Shown here in pieces: positions 52,274 to 61,680 of a stretch of DNA of 64,000 bases (positions are counted from its first letter, which is position 1; every line of letters begins with the position of its first letter). The stretch is from contig NZ_BBWU01000015.1 in NCBI RefSeq assembly GCF_000974765.1, forward strand, positions 1-64,000, in the 5' to 3' direction. The stretch comes from Sphingomonas changbaiensis NBRC 104936 (GTDB lineage Bacteria; Pseudomonadota; Alphaproteobacteria; Sphingomonadales; Sphingomonadaceae). The notes beneath the pieces are model-generated. The model saw nothing but the letters and a program-made list of their open reading frames with translations. It was not told the DNA's origin and did no database searches. A program made the position numbers and the translations under genes.

Positions 52274-54331
52274 ATGAACCGTCGAGAGTTTCTGGCAAAT
52301 GCGGCGGCCCTTGGTTTGGCCGGGCTGTGGGCGGGAACCGGCAAGGCTGCTGCCTCGCGGGTCGCGTGGCGCGAGGATCGGTCGGCTTATCCGCAAGGCG
52401 TGGCGTCGGGCGACCCCGACGAACACAGCGTCATTCTGTGGACGCGCCGCCCGTTCGACCAAGGAACGCAGAATCGGCTTTGGGTGGAAGTCGCGCGCGA
52501 CCCCGAATTCCGGCAGGTTGTCGCGGCGACGCACGCTCCGGTCCTGGCAGCCGCCGATTGGACGTGCCGGGTCCTGGTTGGCGGCCTCGCGCCGGCGACG
52601 GCCTATTGGTACCGCTTCACCGATGACGGCGGGCAGGGCAGCCGGATCGGCCGCACGATCACTGCCCCAGTCGCCATGGACCCGCGCCCGGTGCGCTTCG
52701 CCTTCGTGTCATGCCAGAGCGTTAATGAAGGCGCGCAAAACGCGTACCGTCGCATGATCTGGGAAGACGAGCGCGCAGCCCCGGACAAGCGCCTCGGCTT
52801 CGTGCTTCATCTGGGCGATTTCGTTTACGAGGTCGTCGAATATCCGGACGAAGTGCCGCATCGCTATTCCCGGACCGTTTACGACCTCGGCCGGGTGCCG
52901 GACGCGCGGAAGGTGCGGAACTTCCACGTCCCCACCACTCTCGACGGATATCGCCACGTCTACCGCGCGCATATCGACGATCCCGACATGCAGGATGCCC
53001 GCGCGCATTTTCCGTTCGTGTGTATCGGCGACAATCACGAATTCTCGTGGCAGGGCTGGCAGAGCTTCATCAAATATGACGGCAAGGTCGAGCCGGCACA
53101 GCCGCTGAGGGTCGCCGCCAACCAGGCCTGGTGGGAATATATCCCGTCCCGTGTGCGCAAGGCATCCGGCGCCGGCCTCGATCAATTCGGCCCGCCGGCC
53201 GTGTCCAAGGCGCCGATCACGACGTTCGATGATGACGGGTTCGGGGCGGAGCCCAACAACCGCACCGCCGTTGGCAGCATGACCGCCTATCGGGCGCTCC
53301 GCTATGGTCGGCATGTCGAGATCATCCTGACCGACTTCCACAGCTACAGGATGGAGGACCCGACCGGCCGGCCCGAGGCCGCGGCGTTCGATCTGCCCGA
53401 TTTCCCGATGATGCTCCCGCAGGAGGTGCTCGAGACTCTGGACGGGGGCAGGGACTATAACGGGGGGCGGCCGCCCGGGGCGATCACGGTGGGCGACAAG
53501 ACGGTGCCCAATTTCCGCAAGGATGAGCCGCGCGTCACCGTGCTCGGAAGCGAGCAGAAGAAATGGCTGAAGGAACGGCTGACCAGCTCGCGCGCGACGT
53601 GGAAGATCTGGGGCGCGACGAACGGTACGCTGGACATGCGAACCGATCCGCAAAACCTGCCGCCTGGGCTCACCAGCCCTTGGCCCGGCAAAACCTATGC
53701 GACGTTCGGTGGCGGCGACTTCAGCGCGGCGCGCAGCGAGCGTGCGGAGATTTACGACCTGGTCCGCGATCGTCAGCTGACCGGCTTCGTCACCGTATCG
53801 GGCGACCGGCATAGTTTTTGGGCGGGCTACGCCGCGGATGCCCTGCCGCCGGCCAAGTTCGACCCCGTGGGCGTAACCTTCATCACCGGCTCGATTTCGG
53901 CTCCCGGCCTGGCCGAAGCGCTGGAATATGGCCTCAAGGACCATCCCCTGCGGCCGCTGTTCGTGTCGCAGCGGCCGGGCGCCGCGCCAGAGGCGACCGT
54001 GAACCTGTCAATCAAGCGCGGCGTTCGTTCAGCGCTGGACTATGCCGCGCATGGCGACATCGATCGCGCGCGCGCCGTCACCAATCCCGATCTCGCGCCC
54101 CATCTCGAATTCGTCGACATGGGCGGGCACGGCTATGCTGTCGTCAACGCCGGACCCGATGCGATCGACACGGAGTTTGTGTGCATCCCGCGCCCGATCG
54201 CCCGAGCCGAGACTGCCGATGGCGGTCCGCTGCGCTATCGGGTTTCGCACCGGGCGCCCCTTTGGAAGCCTGGCGAGCGGCCGCGGCTGGAGCAGCACAT
54301 CATCGAAGGCAACGCCGACTTATCGATCTGA
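52274..54331 (+). CDS. phoD: Alkaline phosphatase D, Tat-exported
   Basis: 685 residues from the ATG at 52274, behind GGAGGAGG. The start MNRREFLANAAALGLAGLWA is a twin-arginine signal. PhoD family features: YPQGVASGDPDEHSVILWTR, VLHLGDFVYEVVEY, CIGDNHEFSWQGWQSFI and VSGDRHSFWAGYA, with metal-binding Asp, Asn and His. It hydrolyses phosphodiesters or phosphomonoesters in the periplasm with Ca and Fe. Longer than the Bacillus enzyme, but within the family range. The TonB receptor gene is convergent, 32 bases away. Confidence 0.93.
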   Translation: MNRREFLANAAALGLAGLWAGTGKAAASRVAWREDRSAYPQGVASGDPDEHSVILWTRRPFDQGTQNRLWVEVARDPEFRQVVAATHAPVLAAADWTCRVLVGGLAPATAYWYRFTDDGGQGSRIGRTITAPVAMDPRPVRFAFVSCQSVNEGAQNAYRRMIWEDERAAPDKRLGFVLHLGDFVYEVVEYPDEVPHRYSRTVYDLGRVPDARKVRNFHVPTTLDGYRHVYRAHIDDPDMQDARAHFPFVCIGDNHEFSWQGWQSFIKYDGKVEPAQPLRVAANQAWWEYIPSRVRKASGAGLDQFGPPAVSKAPITTFDDDGFGAEPNNRTAVGSMTAYRALRYGRHVEIILTDFHSYRMEDPTGRPEAAAFDLPDFPMMLPQEVLETLDGGRDYNGGRPPGAITVGDKTVPNFRKDEPRVTVLGSEQKKWLKERLTSSRATWKIWGATNGTLDMRTDPQNLPPGLTSPWPGKTYATFGGGDFSAARSERAEIYDLVRDRQLTGFVTVSGDRHSFWAGYAADALPPAKFDPVGVTFITGSISAPGLAEALEYGLKDHPLRPLFVSQRPGAAPEATVNLSIKRGVRSALDYAAHGDIDRARAVTNPDLAPHLEFVDMGGHGYAVVNAGPDAIDTEFVCIPRPIARAETADGGPLRYRVSHRAPLWKPGERPRLEQHIIEGNADLSI

Positions 54332-54363
54332 CCGTGGTCGCCCCGGCGCTCGTCCCCCGTGCG

Positions 54364-56292
54364 TTACAAATCAATCGTGAGATAGGCCGAGGCCGAACGC
54401 GCCGAGTTGGGGTAATAGGCGCCCGGCCCGGCTACGCCGAAACCGCGGGCGTCGAACAGATTGCCGATCTGAAGCCGTGCTGTCGCTCGGTTGCCGCCGA
54501 TCGAAAATGCGTAGCGCCCGCCGAGGTCGAGCTGGGTCCGTGGTGGCACATCGACCGCGTTGTCGGTCGTGGCGGGCGTGCGGCCCCTCTGCGAAAGTGC
54601 GGCGTCGAACGACAGGCCGCGAACGGCGGCAACGTCCCAGTTCGCGTCCAGGTTGAAAATATGCGCGGGAATGCCGACGGGGTGGCGGCCGATGCGGCTC
54701 GCAGCATCGCGCGGAACCTGGACCTTGGCGTCGAGCAGCACTCCGCCGGCAACGATCCTCAGCCGGTCGGTCAGATTGCCCGAAAGCGAGAATTCCATCC
54801 CTCGGTTCCGCGTGGTGCCGATCGGCACATAATTGCCGGTTTCATCGAATCCGAAATAGGGGCGGCTGAGCTCGAACACTCCGGCAACGGCCTTCACGCG
54901 CGACGTCACATCGACGCGGACGCCTGCGTCCGTCTGCCGGGTGATGATCGCCGGCAATGCCTCGTTGCGGTTTGTCGCATTGGCCGGCGGCGAGCCGCTC
55001 TCTTCGAATCCGCGCGAATAGCCGCCATAGACGGCGACGCCATGAAACGGGAGTAGCGTCAGCGTGCCGTTGTAAAGCAGCGGCGACCAACGCGAGACGA
55101 TCCTCTGGTCCGGCGTCACGCTCGATTTCCGATAGACGCTCTTCGACAGGCCGAAGCTCAGTTCGCCGACCCCTTTCCAGCGGCCGTCATAAGCGATGCC
55201 GTAGATCCACTGGCGCAGGCGGTCGTGCGACAGCGCCCCGAAGCGAAATTGCGGACGGGGCGTGTCGATGTCCTGGTAAATGGACGACGTTCCAATATCG
55301 ATCTCGTCAGCGCCGCCGTAATCGCGCTCGGCCGTGCGTCCGCGCACGCTGAAATGCGCTGTATGCAGCCGCTTTCCTTCGGCAATCGTGTGCGTCAGCC
55401 GAACCTCGCCGCTGTTGCCGCTCTTGTTCACCGGCGGATCGGCGAAGATCGTCCGGCGGCCGGTGCCGTCTCGCCCGATGTCGGCGATCAGATAAGTATA
55501 GCCATTGCGCAGATGTCGCAGGGACCGGAACAGGCCGACCTGCAGCAGCCAGTCCGGCGAAAGGGATGCTGACGCCAGCACGCCAAAGTTGAAATGGGTG
55601 CGATTGATCCCGTTCCATCGTGGACCGGGATAGTGTCCCGGCCGCGGTTCAGGCGGCAGGAATTGTCCCGCCGGGATATAGACGATGGAGCTTTCGTCAT
55701 CGATGTCCGTGAATGCGCTCCAGAAGGGCAGCACCTCGATTCCGGGCGACGGGTGCCATCGGCCGATCAGCGCTTCCGAATGATAATAGTTGCTGGTGCC
55801 GTCGGCGAAGTGGGTTCGCCCGCCATTCAGTCCGACGCCGAGCGACAGGGATGAAAGGACCGGCAGCGAGCCGTTCAGCTCGACGCCTGCGCTGCCATAG
55901 CTGTCGGTGTTCAGCAGGACCGATGCGCCGGGCCTGTCGGCGGGGCGCCTTAGCCTCTGGTCGACGATGCCGCTCGGCGCGGCGAAAGGATAACCCTGGG
56001 CCGAAAGCCCGACCTTGATCGATTGGGAATCGACGACAAGGCCGGACAGCCCGACGACCGGGGCGAAATACAGTCCGTCGATGCGGAGATTGCCGGCATC
56101 GGTCGGCGAAAAGCCGCGGACGTTGCCGGCGTCGTAGATTCCCAGGCTTTCGCGTCCGACGCTGTAGCCGAACGCATCCTGGGCCTGGGTGACGGCATTG
56201 TCGCCGGTCCGGCTTTGCGCTCGAAGAGCGCCGGGTGGGAACGCAAGGACAAGCGCTGACGCAACCAGCGGTACTGCAACGAATCTGGCCAT
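54364..56292 (-). CDS. TonB-dependent receptor
   Basis: 642 residues from the ATG at 56292. Signal peptide PLVASALVLAFPPGALRAQS. The plug is short and unusual: ESLGIYDAGNVRGFSPTDAG and LRIDGLYFAPVVGLSGLVVD replace the usual TonB-box and plug text, and the protein starts barrel strands early. The end SASAYLTIDL is a normal C-terminal strand. Substrate unknown; the convergent phoD suggests an organophosphate, but this is inference. The LytTR regulator lies directly upstream on the same strand. Confidence 0.8.
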   Translation of the reverse strand: MARFVAVPLVASALVLAFPPGALRAQSRTGDNAVTQAQDAFGYSVGRESLGIYDAGNVRGFSPTDAGNLRIDGLYFAPVVGLSGLVVDSQSIKVGLSAQGYPFAAPSGIVDQRLRRPADRPGASVLLNTDSYGSAGVELNGSLPVLSSLSLGVGLNGGRTHFADGTSNYYHSEALIGRWHPSPGIEVLPFWSAFTDIDDESSIVYIPAGQFLPPEPRPGHYPGPRWNGINRTHFNFGVLASASLSPDWLLQVGLFRSLRHLRNGYTYLIADIGRDGTGRRTIFADPPVNKSGNSGEVRLTHTIAEGKRLHTAHFSVRGRTAERDYGGADEIDIGTSSIYQDIDTPRPQFRFGALSHDRLRQWIYGIAYDGRWKGVGELSFGLSKSVYRKSSVTPDQRIVSRWSPLLYNGTLTLLPFHGVAVYGGYSRGFEESGSPPANATNRNEALPAIITRQTDAGVRVDVTSRVKAVAGVFELSRPYFGFDETGNYVPIGTTRNRGMEFSLSGNLTDRLRIVAGGVLLDAKVQVPRDAASRIGRHPVGIPAHIFNLDANWDVAAVRGLSFDAALSQRGRTPATTDNAVDVPPRTQLDLGGRYAFSIGGNRATARLQIGNLFDARGFGVAGPGAYYPNSARSASAYLTIDL

Positions 56293-56386
56293 CCGGCGAA
56301 GCTGGCCCTTGTCCGGACGCTTGCGGAATTACTTTGGGGCGAAGTGGCGAAATAGCCGGCGCATGCTCGTCAATGAACGCGAGAGC

Positions 56387-57133
56387 CTATGCGTCCAGGC
56401 GAGACGCGTAGCGGCGGCCGATGGGCAGTTCCGATCCGGCAATGCGCACCCGGCGATCGCCGTTTGTGCCCGCAACCGCCTCGATCCGGCGGCGGTTGAC
56501 GAGATAGCGGCGATGGATGCGCACGAAATCGCACGACGCCAGCTCACGCTCCGCGGCACTCAGGGTCATCCGCCGGATCAGGGTTCGGTGGCCGATTTGC
56601 AGCTCGATGTAGTTGTCCGCGGCTGCAATCCAATCGATCGAGCCGGCGATCTGGACCAGATTCGCCGGTCCGGCATCCGCCTCGTTCCGCGCGGCCATCG
56701 CTCGTGCCGATCGCACGCTTCGTGCCCAGAGGATCAGGACGACGCCGGCGCCCAGCGGCGGGAGCCGCCGCAGCAGATTGAGCGCGACGGACCTGCTGGC
56801 GTTTCCGGCGATCGCATCGGCGGCGGCCTGCAACAGGATCGATGCGGCCGCGGTCGCCAGCAATGCCAGCAGCAACTGCCAGGGCCGCGAACCAAGCCGC
56901 TCTCCTGCCGGGGTTTTGCTCCATTCGAACAGCGCAAGCCAGGGAAGCACCGCTACCGCTGACCACAGGAAGCTGCCGGGCCATTCATGCGCGCCTGTCA
57001 GCAACCGCTCATAGCCGTGGCAATAGGCAGCCCCTGCGGCCCACACGATCAGGATGGTCGCGACCAGCGCCTGCCCATGCAGCGGGTACGCGAGCGTGGT
57101 TGTGAGCGGCCGTTGCTGTCGCAACCTGAGCAT
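56387..57133 (-). CDS. LytTR DNA-binding regulator with membrane segments
   Basis: 248 residues from the ATG at 57133. Four hydrophobic segments fill residues about 20-140 (ALVATILIVWAAGAAY, FLWSAVAVLPWLALFEW, LLLALLATAAASILLQ and LGAGVVLILWA). The C-terminal LytTR domain has IAAADNYIELQIGHRTLIRR, FVRIHRRYLVNRRRIEAVAG and ELPIGRRYASRL. It is a membrane-anchored transcription factor. Such genes often lie next to TonB receptors they control; here the receptor follows after 94 bases. Confidence 0.85.
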   Translation of the reverse strand: MLRLRQQRPLTTTLAYPLHGQALVATILIVWAAGAAYCHGYERLLTGAHEWPGSFLWSAVAVLPWLALFEWSKTPAGERLGSRPWQLLLALLATAAASILLQAAADAIAGNASRSVALNLLRRLPPLGAGVVLILWARSVRSARAMAARNEADAGPANLVQIAGSIDWIAAADNYIELQIGHRTLIRRMTLSAAERELASCDFVRIHRRYLVNRRRIEAVAGTNGDRRVRIAGSELPIGRRYASRLDA

Positions 57134-57207
57134 GCGCAGAGTTTAATCGGCTAAGCGGTGACTGTCACTCGGGTCCTATCCCGAACGATGTCGTCCGATC
57201 GTCAGCG

Positions 57208-57684
57208 TCACGCCGGCCACAGGATCTTCGCGCAGTTGAACCGGTGGTAGAGGGTTCCGATCAGGTTCTTGAGGTCGGCACGCTCGAACGGCTTCACCAT
57301 GAACGTGTCGGCCCCAAGGTCGCGCGCGTTCTCGATCACGACCTGGTCGTCGGCGGCGCTCAGCATGATGATCACCGTCTGATCCAGCGCGCCGTTGCCG
57401 CGGATCGCCTCGACGAGCTCGAGACCATGCATTTCCGGCATGTTGTAGTCGGATATGATGATATCGGGCGTTTCACGCACGGCAGCGGCGAGCCCTTCGG
57501 CTCCATTCTCGGCGATATGAATCCGGGTGAAACCAAAAGCGGTGAGGGCGCGCAGCACCAGACGGCGCATCAGTTCGTCGTCGTCGACGATCAGCACCTT
57601 GAGCTGGTCCGGCGTCACCGACCCGCTGTCGTCATCCCAGGATTCGGGAATATCCGAGATGTCGTCATAGCTTGGCTTGGTCAT
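57208..57684 (-). CDS. Single-domain response regulator
   Basis: 158 residues from the ATG at 57684. A 25-residue acidic leader (DISDIPESWDDDSGS) precedes a receiver domain: acidic pocket VDDDELMRR, phosphoacceptor D79 (IISDYNMPEMHG), Ser/Thr switch (MLSAADD) and Lys (FMVKPFERADL). There is no output domain, so it works as a CheY-like shuttle. No cognate kinase is adjacent on this strand. Confidence 0.88.
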   Translation of the reverse strand: MTKPSYDDISDIPESWDDDSGSVTPDQLKVLIVDDDELMRRLVLRALTAFGFTRIHIAENGAEGLAAAVRETPDIIISDYNMPEMHGLELVEAIRGNGALDQTVIIMLSAADDQVVIENARDLGADTFMVKPFERADLKNLIGTLYHRFNCAKILWPA

Positions 57685-57985
57685 GGCCGCGCTTTTACCG
57701 GAAATGCGTTTCTCTTCCCTTACCGGGGCCGGAGTGAAGCCGCCGGTCGCCGTTGGGGCTCGAATTTCCAAGGCACGGCGCGCTTAACCGGGATTTTACC
57801 GCACCTTGTTATCGGTCTCGATCAGCCGGGAGAGGGTCATCCGGGGCATTCAGCTCCGGAGGCCTCATCCGGTTCAAGAGGACGACGCCTTCATTCATCA
57901 AGCAGGAACAGGCGAGAGGGCAGTTCTGCCGAGCACGTGAGGGAAGAAGCTGAGCAACGACTATCATTCAGGCGCTGCTTCTCGG
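57685..57985. other. Divergent intergenic region
   Basis: About 300 bases between the receiver gene and the PilZ gene. It should hold both promoters. No ORF or clear palindrome stands out. AGGGAAG near 57940 precedes a CTG at 57950 that is a possible start of the PilZ gene. Confidence 0.4.
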
Positions 57986-58330
57986 GTGGAAACGCCCGAA
58001 CCCGATTTTGCGTCCTCGAGCGCGCAACGCGTCGATCCGCGGATTCCGTTCCTCGGCCATCCATTCGAGATCCGGGTGAGCGGCAAAGGCGGCTCGATCC
58101 GGCTGCGCGACTTGTCTTGCGGCGGCGCTTCCGGCCTGTGCGACGAGCCGCTCGATGTCGGCGCGTTCGTCAAGATCTGCTTCGCCGCGCAACACATCGT
58201 CGAGGCGGAGGTGCGCTGGGTGCGCCTGATGAACGTCGGCCTCAAGTTCACGCAGCCACTCGCGCCGGGCTTCGTGCGCCGCCTGCAGCAAGCGCACGGC
58301 ACCTTCGTTACGACCCGCTCCAAGGCCTGA
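57986..58330 (+). CDS. PilZ domain protein
   Basis: 114 residues from a GTG at 57986; a CTG at 57950 directly after AGGGAAGAAG would add LSNDYHSGAASR. PilZ domains bind cyclic di-GMP. The domain covers RVDPRIPFLGHPFEIRVSGK, SIRLRDLSCGGASGLCDEPL and VEAEVRWVRLMNVGLKFTQP. The c-di-GMP box is incomplete (no clear RxxxR; D/NxSxxG appears as DLSCGGA), so ligand binding is uncertain. It acts in the cytoplasm. Confidence 0.75.
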   Translation: METPEPDFASSSAQRVDPRIPFLGHPFEIRVSGKGGSIRLRDLSCGGASGLCDEPLDVGAFVKICFAAQHIVEAEVRWVRLMNVGLKFTQPLAPGFVRRLQQAHGTFVTTRSKA

Positions 58331-58390
58331 GCCGCGCGTCACCCGGCCGCGGAGCATGCGGTCGGCGAAGATTTTTGCATCAAGTCGTTT

Positions 58391-58412
58391 CGGCATACTG
58401 TAATATATGCCG
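58391..58412. promoter_or_regulatory. 7-8-7 inverted repeat upstream of the Crp-type gene
   Basis: CGGCATA (58391-58397) and TATGCCG (58406-58412) are perfect inverted arms around an AT-rich core CTGTAATA. It lies 148 bases before the Crp-family ATG and just after the PilZ gene, so it could be an operator, possibly for autoregulation. Confidence 0.4.
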
Positions 58413-58559
58413 TATGTGCCGGGCCTTTAGGCTCTAGGCGCTGCGTCTGTTGGCATCCGCTTCCCTGTACCCGACGAACGAAATGCGGCGGCCCTGATCC
58501 ATGTGAGCGGAGGAAGCGCAAGTCGCGGTCAATGCTGCGCAATCCCAGGTTCTAACAGA

Positions 58560-59300
58560 ATGGACAATCCTCTGTCGCTCCGGATCGAAGCATTTACTCG
58601 GCTCTCCCGTGAAGACAAGGCGGCGCTCGACCGCCTGGCGGCGCGCGCTGTTCGGGAAGTCGCACCTCGCCGCGACATCATTCGAGAAGGCGAACCACCG
58701 CGCGCGGTGCGCCTGATTCTCGAAGGATGGGCCTGTCGCTACAAAACGCTGCCGGACGCGCGCCGTCAGATCGTGTCGATCTTCCTGCCCGGCGATTTCT
58801 GCGATCTGAACGTCTATATCCTGAAGGAGATGGATCACAATATCGGCGCGCTCACACGCGTTCGCTTTACCGAGATCGGGCGCGACGCGATGGACGCGCT
58901 GACCAGCAACTATCCGCGGGTCACGCAGGCACTGTGGTGGCACGAACTGGTTTCGTCGGCCGTCCAGCGCGAATGGACCTTGAATGTCGGCCAGCGCACC
59001 GCGATCGAGCGGATTGCGCATCTGTTCGTCGAGCTGTTCCTGCGCCTTCAGACGGTGGGGCTTACGCGTCGCAACAGCTGCGAGTTTCCGTTGACGCAAA
59101 ACGACATAGCCGAAGCGACTGGGCTGACGGCGGTTCACGTCAACCGAACGTTGCAGCAGCTTCGACGCGACGGTCTCATCATGCTCGAGCGCAAGGAACT
59201 GACGATCCCGGACCTCGACCGGCTGATGGACGTATCGATGTTCAATCCGAACTACCTGCATCTCGACCGCGAAGGACGCTATCTCGACGCCAATGACTGA
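58560..59300 (+). CDS. Crp/Fnr family transcriptional regulator
   Basis: 246 residues from the ATG at 58560. The cyclic-nucleotide-type beta roll covers RDIIREGEPPRAVRLILEGW and RRQIVSIFLPGDFCDLNVYI; the helix-turn-helix is LTQNDIAEATGLTAVHVNRT. No Fnr-type N-terminal cysteines are present, so an Fe-S cluster is unlikely. The 3' end overlaps the HWE kinase start by 8 bases, making a regulator-kinase-receiver operon. Confidence 0.9.
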   Translation: MDNPLSLRIEAFTRLSREDKAALDRLAARAVREVAPRRDIIREGEPPRAVRLILEGWACRYKTLPDARRQIVSIFLPGDFCDLNVYILKEMDHNIGALTRVRFTEIGRDAMDALTSNYPRVTQALWWHELVSSAVQREWTLNVGQRTAIERIAHLFVELFLRLQTVGLTRRNSCEFPLTQNDIAEATGLTAVHVNRTLQQLRRDGLIMLERKELTIPDLDRLMDVSMFNPNYLHLDREGRYLDAND

Positions 59301-61680
59301 CGAGCGCGCCTGGCCGCCTGGCGAGGGCGAAATGGCCGAGCGAATCAGGACGTTCGACTGGGCGACGACGCCGCTGGGCCCGATCGAAGAGTGGCCGCAG
59401 AGTCTCAGGACGTCGGTCAACCTGCTGCTGGATTCCGCGAAGCCTGCTTATATCGGCTGGGGCCCCGAGCTGATCGCGCTCTATAATGACCCGTATCGTC
59501 CGGTCCTGGGGGATCGAAACGCGGATGCGCTCGGCCAGCCCTCTGCGCTCCTTTTTGCCGACATCTGGGAAGAGCTGGAGCCGCTGCTCGCCGAAACGCT
59601 TCGGGGAACGCCACACCATTTCGTGGAACGAAAACTTCGACTGGATGGAAAGTACCCCGAGACATCGGGATGGTTCAACATCGACTGGACGCCTTTGCGT
59701 GACGAAGCGGGCGATGTTGCAGGCTTTTTCGGAACGATCGCACAAGCCACCGATGCCGTGCTTGCCCGGGAACGACTGCGCGAAAGTGAGGAACGGCAAG
59801 CTTTTCTGCTCAAGCTGACCGATGCCTTGAGACCGCTCTCCGATCCAATCCGGATCGAGACCGTCGCAACGCGCCTGCTCGGCGCGCACCTCCACGCCAC
59901 GCGCGCATTCTATGTCGACCTGGATCCCAGTGGAGACGGAATATCGCCCGTTGTGGGGTTCGAGACGGGCGCAGTGCCATTGCCCCGCGGACTGCGGCTT
60001 TCGGAGTTCGGCCCGCGATTGCTTGAGACCTATCGGTCAGGGCGCACGATGGTGGTTCGCGATGCGGAATCGGAACCCGAGTTCGAGCTGCAGCGCGACA
60101 GATATCGCGCGATCGGCACGCGCGCTGCCGTTGGCGTGCCGCTGGTGCGGTCCGGCCGGCTGGTCGCCGTGCTGGCCGTCCACCAGGCCGAGCCTCGCGA
60201 TTGGACCGAGAATGAATTGAAGTTGATCGGCGCGGTTGCCGATCGCACCTGGACCTGGCTCGAACGATCCCGGTCCGATGCCGCGATGCGCGACAGCGAG
60301 GAACGTTACCGGCTGATCGTCGAAAACGCCCGCGATTATGCGATCTTCACGACCGATCCCGCCGGCGGGATCACCGACTGGCACGATGGTGCGGAGTCCG
60401 TGTTCGGCTACGCCGCAGCAGAAGCGATCGGACGAAACGCCGCGATGTTATTCACGCCCGAAGACATCGCAGCCGGCGAGGTTGAGAAGGAACTTGCGGT
60501 GGCGCGAACGCAAGGCAGTGCGCCGAACGTTCGTTGGCACGTGCGCAAGGATGGCGGGCGCGTGTTCATCGAGGGGCGCACGATCGCGCTTCGCGCCGAC
60601 TCAGGCACTCTGCGCGGCTATCTCAAGATCGGCCAGGACGTCACCGAGCGCCGGTATTTCGAGCAAGCGCTGGCCGAGAGCGAGGAGCGATTGCATTCTC
60701 TGGTCGTCGGGATCCCGCAGCTCGTCTGGCGGGCGGGCGCACCTGCAAAATGGACCTGGGCGAGCCGCCAATGGTCCGAGTTCACTGGCCAGTCGGAGGA
60801 AGGGAGCCGCGGCCTTGGGTGGCTCGACAAGGTCCATCCCGCCGACCGCCAATCGGCCCTGGATTCGTGGGCAAAAGCGGTGGAGCACGACGGCTTCGAG
60901 GCCGATTATCGCATTCATCAGGCCGCGACCGACCGCTATTCCTGGTTCCAGACCCGAGCGACTCCGGTGCGGAATGCAGAGGGCGAGATTATCGAATGGC
61001 TGGGCACCTCGACCGATGTCGACGAACTTCGCACCCTTCAAAAGCGGCAGCAGCTGCTGCTCGCGGAGTTGCAGCATCGAGTACGCAATATCCTGGCGAT
61101 GACGCGATCGGTGGCGCGCCGCACGCTCGAAACCGCGAACGACGTGAACGACTACGCCTCGCACCTGGAAGGACGGTTGAGCGCAATGGCGCGCACGCAG
61201 GCCGTGCTGACTCGAAACCCAGGGCAGGGCGTCGATCTCGAGGAACTTGTCCTGGACGAACTGGAGGCGCAGGCGGCCAGGGCCGATCAATATCGGTGCC
61301 GCGGTCCCGAAATCGCGCTTTCGCCGAAAGCCGCCGAGGTGTTGACGCTTTCCATTCACGAGCTCGCGACCAACGCCACCAAATATGGTGCCTTCGCCAC
61401 GCCGAAAGGACGGGTGGACGTTCACTGGAAAGACGAGGAGCGAGACGACGCGCGTTGGCTTTGTCTCGTCTGGAGCGAACACGGATTGGACCTGGGCAGC
61501 TTCCCGGTCCGGCCGGGATTCGGGACGGAACTCATTACTCGCCGCGTGCCTTATGAGCTCCAGGGGGAAGGAGAGATTGAAATGCGTCCGCAAGGCGTTC
61601 GGGCCGTAATTCGCTTCCCATTGGCGGAGAGTAGGAGCATTCTGCAGACGGACGCTGACGTGAAGGAGGCGGCGAGATGA
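59293..61680 (+). CDS. HWE-family sensor histidine kinase with PAS and GAF domains
   Basis: 795 residues from the ATG at 59293. An N-terminal PAS-like part (residues about 20-155), a GAF domain (about 170-325), two further PAS domains (about 335-455 and 465-580), then the kinase core. H595 (LAELQHRVRNILAMTRSVAR) is the phosphoacceptor, N694 (SIHELATNATKYGA) the ATP site, and WSE the HWE signature. No membrane segment, so it is cytoplasmic. GAF and PAS suggest light, redox or small-molecule input. The partner receiver overlaps its end (ATGA). Confidence 0.92.
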   Translation: MTDERAWPPGEGEMAERIRTFDWATTPLGPIEEWPQSLRTSVNLLLDSAKPAYIGWGPELIALYNDPYRPVLGDRNADALGQPSALLFADIWEELEPLLAETLRGTPHHFVERKLRLDGKYPETSGWFNIDWTPLRDEAGDVAGFFGTIAQATDAVLARERLRESEERQAFLLKLTDALRPLSDPIRIETVATRLLGAHLHATRAFYVDLDPSGDGISPVVGFETGAVPLPRGLRLSEFGPRLLETYRSGRTMVVRDAESEPEFELQRDRYRAIGTRAAVGVPLVRSGRLVAVLAVHQAEPRDWTENELKLIGAVADRTWTWLERSRSDAAMRDSEERYRLIVENARDYAIFTTDPAGGITDWHDGAESVFGYAAAEAIGRNAAMLFTPEDIAAGEVEKELAVARTQGSAPNVRWHVRKDGGRVFIEGRTIALRADSGTLRGYLKIGQDVTERRYFEQALAESEERLHSLVVGIPQLVWRAGAPAKWTWASRQWSEFTGQSEEGSRGLGWLDKVHPADRQSALDSWAKAVEHDGFEADYRIHQAATDRYSWFQTRATPVRNAEGEIIEWLGTSTDVDELRTLQKRQQLLLAELQHRVRNILAMTRSVARRTLETANDVNDYASHLEGRLSAMARTQAVLTRNPGQGVDLEELVLDELEAQAARADQYRCRGPEIALSPKAAEVLTLSIHELATNATKYGAFATPKGRVDVHWKDEERDDARWLCLVWSEHGLDLGSFPVRPGFGTELITRRVPYELQGEGEIEMRPQGVRAVIRFPLAESRSILQTDADVKEAAR

